From the NCBI GenBank assembly GCA_950295325.1, contig OX485804.1:25296001-25360000 (forward strand): a DNA stretch of 64,000 bases, read 5' to 3'. A program made the translations under genes and the position numbers. Positions 31,759-43,764 of the stretch are shown here, one piece after another. This stretch comes from Polytrichum commune (lineage: Eukaryota; Streptophyta; Polytrichopsida; Polytrichales; Polytrichaceae). The notes beneath the pieces were generated by a model that did not search any database, was not told the origin of the DNA, and saw only the letters and a program-made list of their open reading frames with translations. How positions within the stretch are numbered: the first letter of the stretch is position 1; each line of letters begins with the position of its first letter.

Positions 31759-34700
31759 GCGGAGTTGATTGGTGGGTAAACCACCATTGTATCAATCGCA
31801 TCAAATCCGCAAACAAACTAGACCTAGGATCATCCAATCCCTGGCCAGTTCCTGTCCGCGAATGGCCTTGATAAGGCCATCCTGCAATAATCAAATCCAC
31901 GTGGCCCAACCTTCTCAAATCCTCATCACTAATCATAGTGACATCTTGAGGAAGTTGACCACAACATCCATGAATGGCAGAGGCTGACAATTGTGCGGGA
32001 TATCTCAACAACAATTGTTGGATGTGGTGTCGGACGACTCTGTTGGCTGCATACCCATTGTCCACATGAATATATCGCCAAACTGTAATTCCAGCTTCCA
32101 ACACTGCCGCCAAACCTGTGCCAATGCCTCCAAAGATCTCTACAAGGACAATACCTTCAGGTGATGGTTGCCAACGAATGGGTTGAGCAAAAGAAAATGA
32201 GGATGAAGTTGGAGGTGCTTCTCTAAGCTCCAAATCCGCTACAATGTGTCGACAATGGTCGGATAACTCCTTAGGAGTTCGCCATGGTGGAGGTGGATCC
32301 TTGAAATGTCGAGCAAGAATTTGAAAAGATGGTAAAAATTGTTGTTCTGCCGCATTACAAGTGTAGTCCATTGTTTCCTCCAATAAAACTGGAGCACAAG
32401 GCAAATCTGCAACTGAACCGCTGCAACCAAACATTGCCTCCGCAACCATAGTCATAGAAGTAGCTGCAAATGCTACAGGAATAAATACCTTCCTGCCATC
32501 TCCAGAAGACCATCCCGGTCTAATCCATGCCTCTTCCGTCCAATTATCCAAACCAAAGCCAAGTGGATAAAGAGCTTGCTGACCAACAAGTATATCATAG
32601 TTGGTAGTATTAGTAACAGCACACTTCATTGACAAATGAGTGTAAGTAGGCCCTGCCCCAACATGAAAAATCAAACGTAGAGGTGCCTTGGTGTAACCTG
32701 TTGCACGTTCAGTGCCCCCTACTGAAGTCACAATAGTGAATGGACAAGGATCCAAGCTTGCTGGCGTCAATCCAAGACTGTCAGCAAGTCCTTTGCCAAT
32801 CATAACCGGTTGAGCACCGGAATCCATCATAACTCTCAGTGGTGTAGCACGGATAGTGGGCATATCCGTGCGTGAAACGACAAACAAAGATTTGTCGTTC
32901 ATCAGCCGTACAACTCCAGGTTGCAAATTATGCCGTTCGCGAGCAGGCCTTGCAGAAATATCTGCAAGATATGCCGCTCCCGACGCATAATTCGAAAGCG
33001 ACGTATCCACTGCTGAAATTGATGCTGGAGGAATATCAATTTGCTTACCAAAAGCAATGATCGCCGCATCCGCAAGACTCGCTCGCAAATTGGCTAAGTC
33101 CTCCACCTCCTCAGCCACAGGTACATCAACAACAGCTTGGGATACTTGAAGGGATGGCAAATCCGCCTTACCTTCTAACATTCTCCCAGCTAAATGAAAA
33201 ACTGCAGCAGGTTTGAAATCCGAAGCCATAAATTCCGAACCCGAGAAAATTGGCATATGGAGAATTTTATATGCCAATGCCTGCGTAACATCTTTCGAAA
33301 TGGAATCCCCATCTCTCAAAGGTACAGGGTTTTTAGCCCCAACAACAGTGGTGTCTACCAATCCAAATGAAAGAGGTAAACGTGCTTGACCAATTTGATC
33401 AGCTGGTCCGGCATGGCGAGGATGTAGCACCTCGTTGCTACCACCACTCGTGGAAGCCACCGCATCTGCCAATGTTTGTGAGCGGGTAGAAGCCGCCGTC
33501 ACCACCTCTCCAGATGCCCCAAACATATACATGTCCGAATCTGAGGTACCACCACCCACATGTGGCTCAGAAATTTGAGCAAAAGATGCAGAAGATTTGA
33601 GCTTTTGTTCAAGCTCTGCCACCTTAGCCTCAAGACTATGCTCCCTTGGAGACTTTCCAGTGACATAACTGGCAGGCCGCATCTCATGATGAAGTTGGAA
33701 ACAATGATCCACATCGTGATTAGTGCCACCATAATGGTTACATTTCAATTGTCTCTTCTTAGAATTGTCCCCTGCCTTTACTGGTTCCATCTTTTGTTTT
33801 AATTTTCCCAAAGGCTGAGTTTTCTTCTTCTTAGGACAATTGGGATCATTCTTCGAATGACCAGCTTCTCCACAACCCCAACAATGCAATTTTTTTTGCT
33901 CCTTAACGGGTTGAGTCTCAGCTAAACTACTAGTAGCTGTGACAATTCTTCTTGGTTTCGGACTCTCTGTCATCCAAGATACCATATCCGTGGCATCATG
34001 TTGGCAAAGAGCCCGATCACATCTCTCAACCACGGCAAACGCTTGTGCAAGCGTAGCTCGGCCCTCGTAGTCGAGGATAATCCGAGGTGATGCCAACTCA
34101 AGTAGCCGCTTGTCAATCTTAGACAAAAAGATTTTAACAAGCTGACTTTCAGCAAAAACACCTCCCGACTCCACAACAAATCGCGCGAGTCGCGTATACA
34201 TGGTCCGTGGAGTATCATCCTTCTCTCAGCGGAAATCTTGGATGCGCTGCATCTGGTCTCGCCAAAATCCACCATACTCCACTTCCAAATGTGCGACAAA
34301 TTCAGTAAGGGGATTAAACGGAGGTGGTGGACCAACAGCCGTCAATGCTGCCTGTGTAGCACGTGCCACCCGTGAAAGGGTTGCCGTGCTACTGTTAGCC
34401 ACCATTGGCCCAAGTGCCAGTTCCGTGTCCTTAGACTCCGCCGGCGATTCCTCCTCCTTTAAGGTGGGTGGAGCTAAGGTAGCAACCGCCCCATCCTTAA
34501 GGGCTGAAATGAGCTCAACCCGAGCCTCCCAATACTGCTCCACCTCCCGAAGTTGTCGCTGATGACCCTCTGTCCAGCGTTCATAAGTTTGGAGTGCCTC
34601 ATACTCCAAATGTTGAGGCACAAGTTCAAAGGCATACCAATCATTGAAATTGGAAGACCTTTGACGTTTCTCCTTAATCCAGGTACGAAACCGGAGTTTC

Positions 34701-34945
34701 CAATCGGGCAAGGAAATGCCCCCAGCTCGACCTGAAAACCGATCACGCACTGAATTGTGGCGATCATCCTCCATTTCGTCGAACGTGCCGACACTCCAAA
34801 TCCGAGGCCTACTAGTAGTGTCCAACGCCGAAATAGGCTCAAAAGCCTCGTTGGTATCTACCTCTGGCTCAAGATTTGTGGTATGCACGTCCTCCAAGTA
34901 ATCTGGTGATGGAGATCGATAATATCGGCTCCTAGTTTGCACCAT
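31759..34945 (-). pseudogene. gag, protease and N-terminal methyltransferase polyprotein (copy B)
   Basis: The frame starts MVQTRSRYYRSPSPDYLEDV at 34945 and gives the full gag that copy A lacks in this window. It has an acidic head, a capsid-like helical region (FRTWIKEKRQ, then YTRLARFVVESGG), and two zinc knuckles (CWGC, CNHY). The second knuckle has lost a Cys to Tyr. The DSG protease and methyltransferase motifs I, II and IV follow. One TGA at 34226-34228 interrupts gag (Arg or Trp expected). The catalytic Cys of motif IV is Tyr here (codon 31873-31871), while the following GlnGly is kept. The frame is otherwise open for about 1,060 codons, longer than in copy A. Confidence 0.88.
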
Positions 34946-35169
34946 AAAATAATCACTTGAGTACCTGCAACTAGCTACAAGGTAATGGCAACCTGCACCT
35001 GTTGCGGGCTATCTAAATGGCAATCCCTTGCCAAATGCCAAGTGTTTATGCCCCCAGAATTCCAAAATTGTGCAAAGGTTTGAGATTGGTAATTAAAATG
35101 AAAAATCAGCGTTGAAAAGGCTCATTTCCAAGGTGATTATGGACTCCAATCAACAAACTAAGTGCACCA

Positions 35170-35520
35170 ATGGACTCCTAGGAAGATTTCACACAAATTA
35201 GGCTCAAATTTCACTCCGTTCGGAGTTAATTTGCTCCCAAAAACAAAAATCAGCGTTGAAATTAATAATTTCAGCAATGATTTTGAATTCCAATCAACAA
35301 TCCAATTACACCATTGGATTCCTTGGCAAATTTCACACAAGATAGGCTCAAATTTCACTCCGTTCGGAGTTAATTTGCTCCCAAAAACAAAAATCAGCGT
35401 TGAAATTGCTAATTTCAGCAATGATTTTGAATTCCAATCAACAATCCAATTACACCATTGGATTCCTTGGCAAATTTCACACAAGATAGGCTCAAATTTC
35501 ACTCCAATCGGAGCTAGTAT
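35170..35520 (+). repeat. 144-bp tandem repeat in the copy B leader
   Basis: GGCTCAAATTTCACTCC recurs at about 35201, 35345 and 35489, giving about 2.5 units of 144 bp. Both strands have open frames across it because the unit length is a multiple of three. I see no protein family. Confidence 0.9.
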
Positions 35521-35587
35521 GCCCCCAAATTTGAACCTCAAAGTTTGTGAGAATTGGATGCCAAGTTTGAAAGGTGAAAGTAAAAAT

Positions 35588-35880
35588 GTGAAAAAAAAAA
35601 AAATTAAAAAAAATTAAATATTTGTTTTAATTAAACAAAACAAAAAGAAAAAGAAAAAAAGAAAAAAAAAGAAAAAAGAAAAGAAAAGAAAAAGGTAAGG
35701 GTATATTACCTGCCTGCCAGGGCCTGGCTGGCGCCCGCCCGCCCGTGGGGCCTGGCCGACGCCCGCCCGCCCCCGGCCCCGGCCCGGCCTGCGCCGCCCG
35801 CCCCCGGGATTCAGAATTGGAGCTCCAGGAGCTCCAGGAGCTCCAAGAGGGTCCGGTGAGCTCCGGATCCGTCCGGAGCT
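35588..35880. other. A-rich tract followed by GC-rich block in the copy B leader
   Basis: Bases 35588-35695 are nearly all purine (A with G, plus some T). Bases 35715-35875 are very GC-rich, with CCCGCCCG-like units and GGAGCTCCA repeats. Frames here reflect composition. The block could form stable RNA structure in the retroelement leader, which is inference. Confidence 0.8.
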
Positions 35881-36209
35881 CAACCAAAATTAAAAATAAA
35901 TCGGATTTTGATTGTGGTTTATGTTTGTATTTAAATTAAACTTTGCTTCCACAATTTGCAAGCAAGAAAATGTGACTTGAGAATCTTGAAACTAAATGGA
36001 ATCTGAAGATTCAACCATCAACAATTGAAGAAAATACAAGAGACAACAAAGAAAAATGGGAAGATTTCTCTCAAAATTTTCTTGAGGGTTGCAAGAAATG
36101 ACGAACTAAGCTTTCAAACACTTGTATCATTCATTTACTCTCATTACTAGGCCATTCTAGCTCAGAAATACAACCAAAAATGAAAAAATAGAGCCATTGT
36201 TGTCAAGTA

Positions 36210-36640
36210 TGAGGGTTTCTCTCTCCAAGCTTAAGAAACTAAAATGTCTCCTTACAAAGCTTAAGAAACTCTAAAATTCACACACAAGAGTCAAGCTATC
36301 TCTTACTCCACGAAGGGAGAATCCAAGAGTGCAAGTGGTGGAGAAAGAATGCAAAGGCTTTACTCATAATCTACTACACCATAGCCATGAGAAAGCAACA
36401 ACAAGCTCTCTCTCTCTCAAAACACACGCACAAGACTTGACTTGACAACAATGGCAAGTCAAGAGGCCTTCCTCTCCATACAAACCCAATCCTATGTGGA
36501 GTTCATCCATGAAGTGGATGAACAACTAACTAGGACTCCCAATGGAGTCCATCACTCATCCCAACACACATGGACTCCTAATGGAGTCCATTTACTCCTA
36601 AATTGACGTAACTTAGCCCCCGATGTCACCTCACGTGACA
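36210..36640 (-). repeat. LTR of copy B (bases 109-539 of the LTR)
   Basis: The reverse complement starts TGTCACGTGAGGTGACATC and ends AAACCCTCA, matching 31215-31645 with scattered differences. The next bases to the right (36641 on) do not match the LTR head, so it is truncated. Confidence 0.88.
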
Positions 36641-36911
36641 AAGAAGTTGGCATGTAGCCAAGTCCATTTCCAATGCCCATGGTAGACAAAACAAGAACTT
36701 CCAAAGGTAGGGCTAATTATAACATATCATATCTTGCATATCATATAAGCCTATGTACGATTATAATGTTACCAAGCAAGTAAAAACAATAATTTCCATA
36801 GCATAGGCTAACCACAAGTTCTTAACCTTATAAACCTAGATTTAATTTTACTAGGCAAGTAGGCTTTACTCACATAACATAGCATAGCATGAGTGTCATA
36901 AAAGCACAAGC

Positions 36912-38046
36912 CTAAAAATCTTCATCCCATCCTAGGATTTCGTCATAGTATTCCTCCCCACAAATTCCCATGGTAAAATCCATCCGTTGATGATGCAAAA
37001 AGTTAGTAAGCAAACAACCCACATGGAAGAATTGGCAATGTTTTAGTGGAGTCGAATCTAACCTCTTAAGCAACTGTTTGATTTTTCTATTTAACCCCCT
37101 ATTGCCCATTCTACTTGTACTTTATATCCAACATGCATTTTATTAAATACATTGATTGTGGGGATGTCTACACCTGGGGGGGGGGGGGGATCTCACTTCT
37201 TCTCATCCTATGCAAAATGGAATGGTTAGTCTCGATGTAGCTGACATCCCCAAGAACCAACTCAAAATATTCATTAGTATGGGTGAAATATTGGCGCCGC
37301 TGAAGATCCAAGTTTGACTCACTTAAGCATGTGACATCATGAAATGAACTAGGGTACGTAACCGGGGTCAATGCAAATGAAAAGACCATTCTTATCTGCG
37401 ATGACAATACTATCATGATTTTTTTCCTACCATGAAACCAACTACTATGGTCCACATCCTTATACGGCTTGCATATTTTGATGAGTGTGCCGTCAACATG
37501 CCCAATCACTCCTTTCAAACCACTAGCATCTCTCCTAACATGACATGGTCATAAGCATCCCATCATTTGAGCTCATGGGAGATCACACGCAATAAAAAGT
37601 GCATCATCATTAACCGCACTCTTACTTCAATTCCACTATAATGCTTCAGAAAACAAGGTGTTACCATGCTTTAAAAGAAGAAGCAGGAATGCAAGAAAAC
37701 GTTACTTAGGGTTAAGTTTGAATGGGCGACTGCAAGCAGGGGCACGTAACTCACCAGTAGACCAAGCATGTGCCTTGATGGTTGGGCAAACATCGAAATA
37801 AAGGATCTTCGAGCTCATTCAATGTGCATTTTAATTAGATTTTTGAACATCAATGGCTGCCAACTTATCATGAACACCTTCCATGGGATTCATCGGGGTG
37901 ACCGGCCTCATCCAGCTTGTTGGCGGTGAAAAACTCATTGTGTTACTAGCAGTGAGAGCATTTTCCATGAGGATTATCAACTCCCGGTACCACTCTTGAC
38001 TATGAGAAGGAGCTCTCATCACGCCAATTGTGGTTGGACTCATCAT
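36912..38046 (-). pseudogene. PIF/Harbinger transposase relic (DDE_4 type)
   Basis: Three blocks in order on the minus strand: 38046-37831 (leader), 37518-37168 (DDE core) and 37109-36912 (C-terminus). The core shows GVIGHVDGT, WFHGRKK, a diverged PSSFHD region and LVLGDVSY. The end shows KHCQFFHVGCLLTNFLHH, as in HARBI1-like proteins. The core is interrupted near a G/C homopolymer at 37177-37189, and the blocks are out of frame with one another. No inverted repeats were identified. It lies just outside copy B. Confidence 0.75.
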
Positions 38047-38480
38047 AACTCATCGGAAGGGTGTAGGAAAACTAGTGTGGAGACCCAAAATGTAAGGGAT
38101 AGAAGACATACTTTCAAGAAGTATATGTAAGATATGATTAATGAATCATTTCCCAACAGAAGCTACTATTCAATTGTTGAGTCGCATAGGTCGCTTGTGC
38201 ATTAATTTGTACAAGTTATTGGTGACGAAGTTCGCTTATTGTTTGTCAAGCTGCATTATCTGATTAATGACTCGTTTGTCGTAATGGAATTGATGAAATC
38301 CAACTAAGTCAAAGACAAGGTGCCTAATGACAAGTAAACCTTGTACATTTAAAAAAAATGAATGGGTTTCTTACTCTAAAGGGCTGGTTATAGTAAGCCT
38401 AAGGACTAGTCATATTAAGCCTAAGGGTTGGGAATGCAGGAACGTCAGTCCTGTCTGCACAAGGCAACACCACGGTTTGT

Positions 38481-38615
38481 ACATGGGAACATGGGAACAT
38501 GGGAATGTGGGAACATCGCAGTTTGAATACGGAAACATGGGCATGAGACTGTTTGCTGCTGGGAACATGGCAACATCATGATTTATTGATGGGAATGTGG
38601 GAAAGTGGGAACATC
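38481..38615 (+). repeat. GGGAACAT-type minisatellite
   Basis: Irregular copies of ATGGGAACATGGGAAC and GGGAATGTGG. No coding meaning. Confidence 0.75.
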
Positions 38616-39719
38616 CTCCACCGACCTTCTGTATCCACTTAGCTATATGTTATGACTTTCCAGATTGGATGGTTGGGGACAACGACTCAAAAATGCTGGG
38701 AGATGTCACTTTATGTGAGAAAGGGCTCCGTGATTAGGGCCACCCTGCACACGAGACTGAGAGCCCGTGACCAGTACACTTCAGGCACTCTCATCGGTGG
38801 AAAAGGCGGAGCCGGTCCAAGTTTGCTTCACACTATGCTTGAGGGACCAATGGAGTATGTGAATGCAAGATGGATGTAAACGTCTACATGGATTCCTACA
38901 TGGTGTCGAATGGATCATGTTTCATGGTCACTTGGATTATTTTCAAAAACCATTTCTTGGAGGTAGGCCTAATACCAAACTGGGAGACCATGGTACTCTG
39001 AACAACACAACCATTGATTTATTTTATTTTATCATGTGTGAGGGCCCACATGAATAGAGATTCATTAAAATAGCATTTGGTTGAGGGCCCGGTCACATAT
39101 GGCCTCACACCACACTTGAGAATCCATGACCACACTACATGATTTTGGACGTATGTTGGGACGGCCTTTGGACACTTTCTTTTGGGCTCTCACAATTTCG
39201 TGGTCACGGCTCTTGGCTCTTGGCTGGTGTGTGAAGTGACCCTTAGACTGTAGCCGTGGTCCAACCCCTCCTTGCAACCAGTCAACCCCCACAATACCGG
39301 TTGCGGATAATTACTGGGCTCACACTGGGGATAAAGCATGAGAAATGGGGCCAAACGGGGCATCCCTTACGGGAAATCTGTAATACTTCCAATACAACAA
39401 AGCCTCCCTTGGCTGCATAACCGCATGCCACTTCATTGTGAAACAAATGAGCTCCAAAAATCAAGTGTTTCATAACCACAGATGCATGTGACTTGTCATG
39501 TAGATCTGGTACTATACGGGTAAGATGTAAGTACTAAGTACACATACTTGTTTGCAACAATTCTCATCAATTCCCTCCACCCAGGCTGGGATTGAATAGT
39601 GTGCAAGTGAATGAACATCAAATCAAGACCCCCAGTGGCAACTCTCCCCTTTAGAACAATTTGTAATGAAAGTTAATTCTACTGCTTTTAACAATTTGAT
39701 AATGTATTAGTTCACGAAA
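38616..39719. other. Stretch without a recognised gene
   Basis: About 1.1 kb of mixed composition. Short frames exist on both strands but none shows family motifs, splice support or repeated conservation. Confidence 0.5.
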
Positions 39720-40350
39720 AGGAGCAACATGCTTGGAAAGTGGCATTGAGAGGAATTCATTTACACAATATGTGATTAAATTGTAAAAGGTTTGCACTTT
39801 TAAATGCCATTTTAAGAACCAACTAGAAGCATTTTTTCTAAATAGGGGTCACTATTTAGACCCCTTAGATATTGAAATTTGTTTTTCAAAAAGTTGAATT
39901 GATGTTTAAGTGAAATTGGAAAAAGTGCAAGTCTACATGACAACTTGTTGAAATCTATCGTCGGATCTTCCCATAGAATAAGCAAATGATAATATCTTAT
40001 TGTATGATCACTACTTAAAATTTTATAATATTTGACATAAAAATATGTTTTTGATTTTCCCATCATGTTGTAAGATGATAAGATTCAAGTGTTCACTGAG
40101 GATTCACATATCTCCCATAAAACTTAGATATTTTCTTGGGTGTATATCGACGGACCTGCCCATAGAATTGAAGCAACCAGAACTGCCACGATTTTGAGAT
40201 TGTGTCCCAATTTACTTAAATACTAGTTATTTATAAAATTTTCTAGAAATTATAACCTTTAAAGTGCTTATAATGCGAAAATAACTCCAAAATAATGCTT
40301 CTCAAAAACGGTTTAACAACTCCAAGTTCTAAAGACGATGACCCCTCCAA
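39720..40350 (+). repeat. Old direct duplication, copy 1 (partner at 43765-44470)
   Basis: Shared phrases in the same order include AACATGCTTGGAA, GAAGCATTTTTTCTAAA, then ATAATGCTTCT and TTCTAAAGAC. The two copies are about 4.05-4.1 kb apart and considerably diverged. Confidence 0.65.
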
Positions 40351-40601
40351 ATGTTGCAAATAGTTGCCAACCCGGGATTAAGACTCAAAGTTCCTCACAA
40401 GTAGTGTGGATTTGATTATACAACAGTAGAACGCCTGCAACAGTACAGGATCTGTGTATACCATACAGTGCACAAGCAAGAGTTGCAGTAATGTGCACAC
40501 GAGTTCACTAGCTACCAAAGCACTTGCAAATTCCAAAGATATATTTATTTACTTACTGCCTGCTTGATTGTCGTTGGATCCGTGGTTCTAAGATCCTATC
40601 C

Positions 40602-40790
40602 TCAGGCCTCTCGCACTACCATACTATTTGCTAAGCCCTGCACTGTCCAGATGGGCCATAGAAAGCAGTCTTTATTACTTTTCTGTACACAATGTGCATC
40701 TTCCTTGTACGAATTGTTCTTAATTCGCTTTTCGGCCTCCCAGAGTTTTGTGTCCGCAGCATTTGATTGTGCGCTTTGGTACATGTCCCC
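40602..40790 (-). CDS. Putative downstream exon of unrecognised gene 1
   Basis: A TTCCTTGCAG acceptor precedes GGGGACATGTACC; the frame reads GDMYQSAQSNAADTKLW and runs about 60 residues to a stop. The paralogous block has the same acceptor and GGGGAC start at 60875, with a related peptide (TYKEDA). It is Lys/Asn-rich with no known domain. Pairing with the exon at 42160 is assumed from position. Confidence 0.3.
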   Translation of the reverse strand, partial: GDMYQSAQSNAADTKLWEAEKRIKNNSYKEDAHCVQKSNKDCFLWPIWTVQGLANSMVVREA

Positions 40791-41742
40791 CTGCAAGGAA
40801 CATTAGAAGAACCTACCTGTTAGGAACATTCGCAGCAAGGAAGTTGGGTACATTTGACACCGCTCCATTCAAGATTCATTCTACACAAACTGGCTTGATT
40901 TGACACACATATATACTGTAAGACTTCCTAGATTACCTGTGTATCATGGGTCTTGTGAAATGGATCGTCGATTGAAAATTTGACAGCTACAATCTCACTG
41001 GGCTGAAGACTTAGTGTATCGGACAGGCTTTGACTTGATAGATGGGTCAGGTTCCTTCATTTGAAGCGTTGATTTGAGCCCTTTCATAGATTTTCATGGG
41101 TGGGAAGGGACTAGTTACAACATGACAACATAGGGAACTGCAACCAAAATAGAAAGACAACACATCTTAATTACAACTCTAATTGCGTCTTGACCCTGAT
41201 TCTGAGAAGTCTTGAAATGACAGTCGGTTGTGATTCATCGCAATTGCTGACGGGATGAGAAAATTCTTGGTTCAATCCCACGGTCAAACTTGCTTTGTGC
41301 GGTTCAAAGTGTCCAGTATAATAAGACGAGTGAATATGCAGAGAGCATCAACATTGTCTCATCAATCATAACATGCGTAAGCATGTCTAAGACATTCTCT
41401 TTCTACTGTAGCTTCGAGGATAAAGGCTCCAAGATTCGAGACCCTGAATACATGCATGAATGCCAAGCACAGATAGATATAGATGCCATCTTCTTACGGA
41501 GAACGATGAATGGGGAAAACCAGCCACTAGATACAGATAAACCGGTTCATTCTCCCGAATCACTGGCTCGAAATCAAAACTTTAGGAAGTGAACCGAACC
41601 AAATTTTTGAAAATTCTACTCTTGTAAGTAACTGCAACTGGAATAACTGAAGCAATTTTATGAATAACCGGTTGATGATAAAGAAGTACGGATAGTAACC
41701 AAGTTAGCTCAAATTTCTCCCCGTTCACTGCACTACACCACT

Positions 41743-42160
41743 TCAAAAAGTTATATATGAACGATTATCAAAATTATACTTCACCTGTGTGTCATATCCA
41801 TCCTGCGAACTGGACGTGGCAACTTCTTCAGTTGCGGCTGCGGCTCTGGCCAGCTGACGAGGCGCTGCCTCTCTGATCATGTCTGCCGGTCCCCCCTGGA
41901 GCTGATCCTGCGGTTGATCGACCCCCGGCGTTGCCATCTGCAGCAGCTGGTGCATGAGGTCTGTTGGCCGTGTTATCGCGATGATTGGGGCCATTCACCG
42001 GCTGGCCATGATCCACAGCGTTGACGTCCGCACCCCTCGCATTCCTCCCGCCGGCCGGCATTTCTAAGTTGAGTTCCCTCACATCGTTGGCAGTAAGAGT
42101 GAGCTTCGGGGGGATGCTGAATGGGTTATACTGGCTGCTGTTGGTTTGACGATCGGCCAT
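41743..42160 (-). CDS. Unrecognised gene 1, first exon (paralogue of the gene at 62295)
   Basis: It starts MADRQTNSSQYNPFSIPPKL about 90 bp after a TATATAAA box and ends either at 41828 in frame or by a donor (CACAG|GTGAAG near 41780) in the neighbouring frame. That other frame contains LMHQLLQMATPG, resembling DLLQHIM in the paralogue, so a frameshift is likely. The rest is rich in Gly, Ala, Asn and Arg. No family is recognised. The promoter, start codon and opening residues (MA, then PKL..SA/TA.DV) are shared with the second copy. Confidence 0.35.
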
Positions 42161-42248
42161 GATGCAGGAGTGATTGAGTAGGTGCTCGACTCGAATGGAA
42201 TGGAATGGGAATTGAAGTGAGAGTTTGTCCTCGACGACCTTGGAAACC

Positions 42249-42258
42249 TTTATATAAG
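42249..42258 (-). promoter_or_regulatory. TATA box of unrecognised gene 1
   Basis: TATATAAA on the minus strand, about 90 bp before the ATG at 42160. The equivalent TATATATA lies near 62388-62396 before the paralogue, and both regions share a GGAAT-rich tract between TATA and ATG. Confidence 0.5.
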
Positions 42259-42300
42259 AAGATGGAGGTCTCGTTGTCGTCGTAATCTATCATCCACTCT

Positions 42301-43354
42301 CTTCTCCTTGGTTATGTAATTCATAAAACCTTATTAAATAAATTCAAATTGACGATGAGAATGTCCACCACCTTAACAGGAGGCTCCTGTGTTGGTTTGG
42401 TTTTTGGATCACCGTCCAGTGAAGCTTCGAAACCCTTCTAACTTTTGTGTGCAGACATACTTTTGGTGCGTGATAAACTGGAATCTCTATCGATTGCTAA
42501 CGATCTTGAATCATTTCAAACCAGTGCTTTACAGTAGTGGGATGAGAAGCTGTACTGGGAGCTTGCTAGGTACTTTTAGCTCGTGAGCTGCCATAGTAAG
42601 CGCAATTGATGGAATGTGGTTGCCCGTATGCAAGCTGGAGGTGCGTGAGAGCTCCGCAGAAGTACAACTGCCTTACCATGAGGTACGTGGCTCGTCCAAG
42701 GAGCCATTTTTATTTCAAGTTTTCAAAGGAGGAGCATTGGCCACCACCATTGGAGTGACGAAGCCACATATGAATGAATACACAAAATCTCATCCAAATG
42801 TGTACACATCCATCCAAAAGTTGGCGACTTCATCTAAGTTTTCAAAATTTTATGAAATTTTTGGCTCTTGCATCCAAAAAAACATCATGGAATAACTGCA
42901 ATTTTTAAATTTTTAAATTTCACAAAGTCAGCTATAGATAGATAGTTAAAAAGTCATTGCTTCCAACTGCACAAACAATTTTGGCCATTTGATGTCTTGA
43001 CATCTGGTTAATGATTGTGATGAATCGCGAAGATTATCATTACAAGGTTAAGATATAGAGTTGAGATGCAAAAGTCACAAGAGATCACACCACAAGCATA
43101 TGAGTGTTAGGAAACTCATCTCGTGTTGGTGAAAATTGTCTTGCGTCGATGAAAATTCCAAAAACGTACCACCGTAATATGATTTGCAAAAAACTTAACC
43201 GATACAAGATGAGTTGCCTAGGTCTCATATACTTGTGGTGTCAAAGTGAAGACTGGCTTTCTCTTGCGGTGATTGCATAAGCTTGGAATAGGCCCTCCCA
43301 ATTATGTCAATAGTTGAAACACGTGTCATAATGTAATCAATGAGGTGTTATGCT
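42301..43354. other. Stretch without a recognised gene
   Basis: About 1 kb, AT-rich. No supported gene or repeat was identified. Confidence 0.45.
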
Positions 43355-43480
43355 ATACTACTTGCAGGAAATGAGGATGCATGTAGCTTGTAATCTTGTA
43401 TATCTACAATGTTTACAAGAATTGCAAGACAATACCTGCAAAGTTCAATTGAAATGACTTTTACCCCAACAAGAGGAGTG
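43355..43480 (+). repeat. Dispersed repeat (inverse partner at 63535-63690)
   Basis: GAGGATGCATGTAGCTTG...GCAAGACAATA here matches GAGGATGCATCTAACTTG...GCAAGACAATA on the minus strand at 63535-63690. Confidence 0.6.
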
Positions 43481-43764
43481 GTAGTTGTAGGCTTATTGGG
43501 AATGTATGTGCATGAGTGGGTGGCTTTGCTTTTGCATCCAAGCTGGTGAAACACAATCAATTGCAACTTGCATGTGCCAAATTATTTTGCGAAGAAAATA
43601 TGGATGCAGGTTGATTGTAAGATCATACAAATATGTGTTACTTAGAGGAAATGCAAAATATTATTTGCAAATCTTCAATTCCTGGGATGGCAACTCATTC
43701 TCGTAGAACAATTTTGCTAAATCACCTCTAATAAATATGGTACATCGATGATTTATTCTTTCAC

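Larger units (their letters stand above)
31649..36640 (-). mobile_element. Retrotransposon copy B, rearranged 5' half in inverse orientation
   Basis: From right to left: LTR bases 109-539 (36640-36210), leader with tandem repeats (36209-34946), and the gag-protease-methyltransferase frame (34945-31759). It then breaks off at the sequence matching the giant transposon's target site. RT, integrase and the other LTR are missing. At the left edge the first 106 LTR bases lie in the opposite orientation. It differs from copy A by scattered substitutions over the whole shared region, so it is a separate old insertion. Confidence 0.82.
40400..42300 (+). repeat. Segmental duplication, copy 1 (partner at 60470-62400)
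   Basis: Collinear homology recurs throughout at a nearly constant offset of about 20.1 kb. Examples are ACAGGATCTGTGTATA, ATGCATCTTCCTTGTA, AAATGGATC, GACATTCTCTT, CATGAATGCCAAGCAC and the GGAATGGAAT promoter tract. Non-coding and coding parts are both shared. Identity looks like roughly 70% by eye. Confidence 0.75.

Noticed and set aside
35158..35617. Overlapping 127- and 151-codon frames on both strands
   Set aside because: Created by a 144-bp tandem repeat, a multiple of three. No protein family or splice context.
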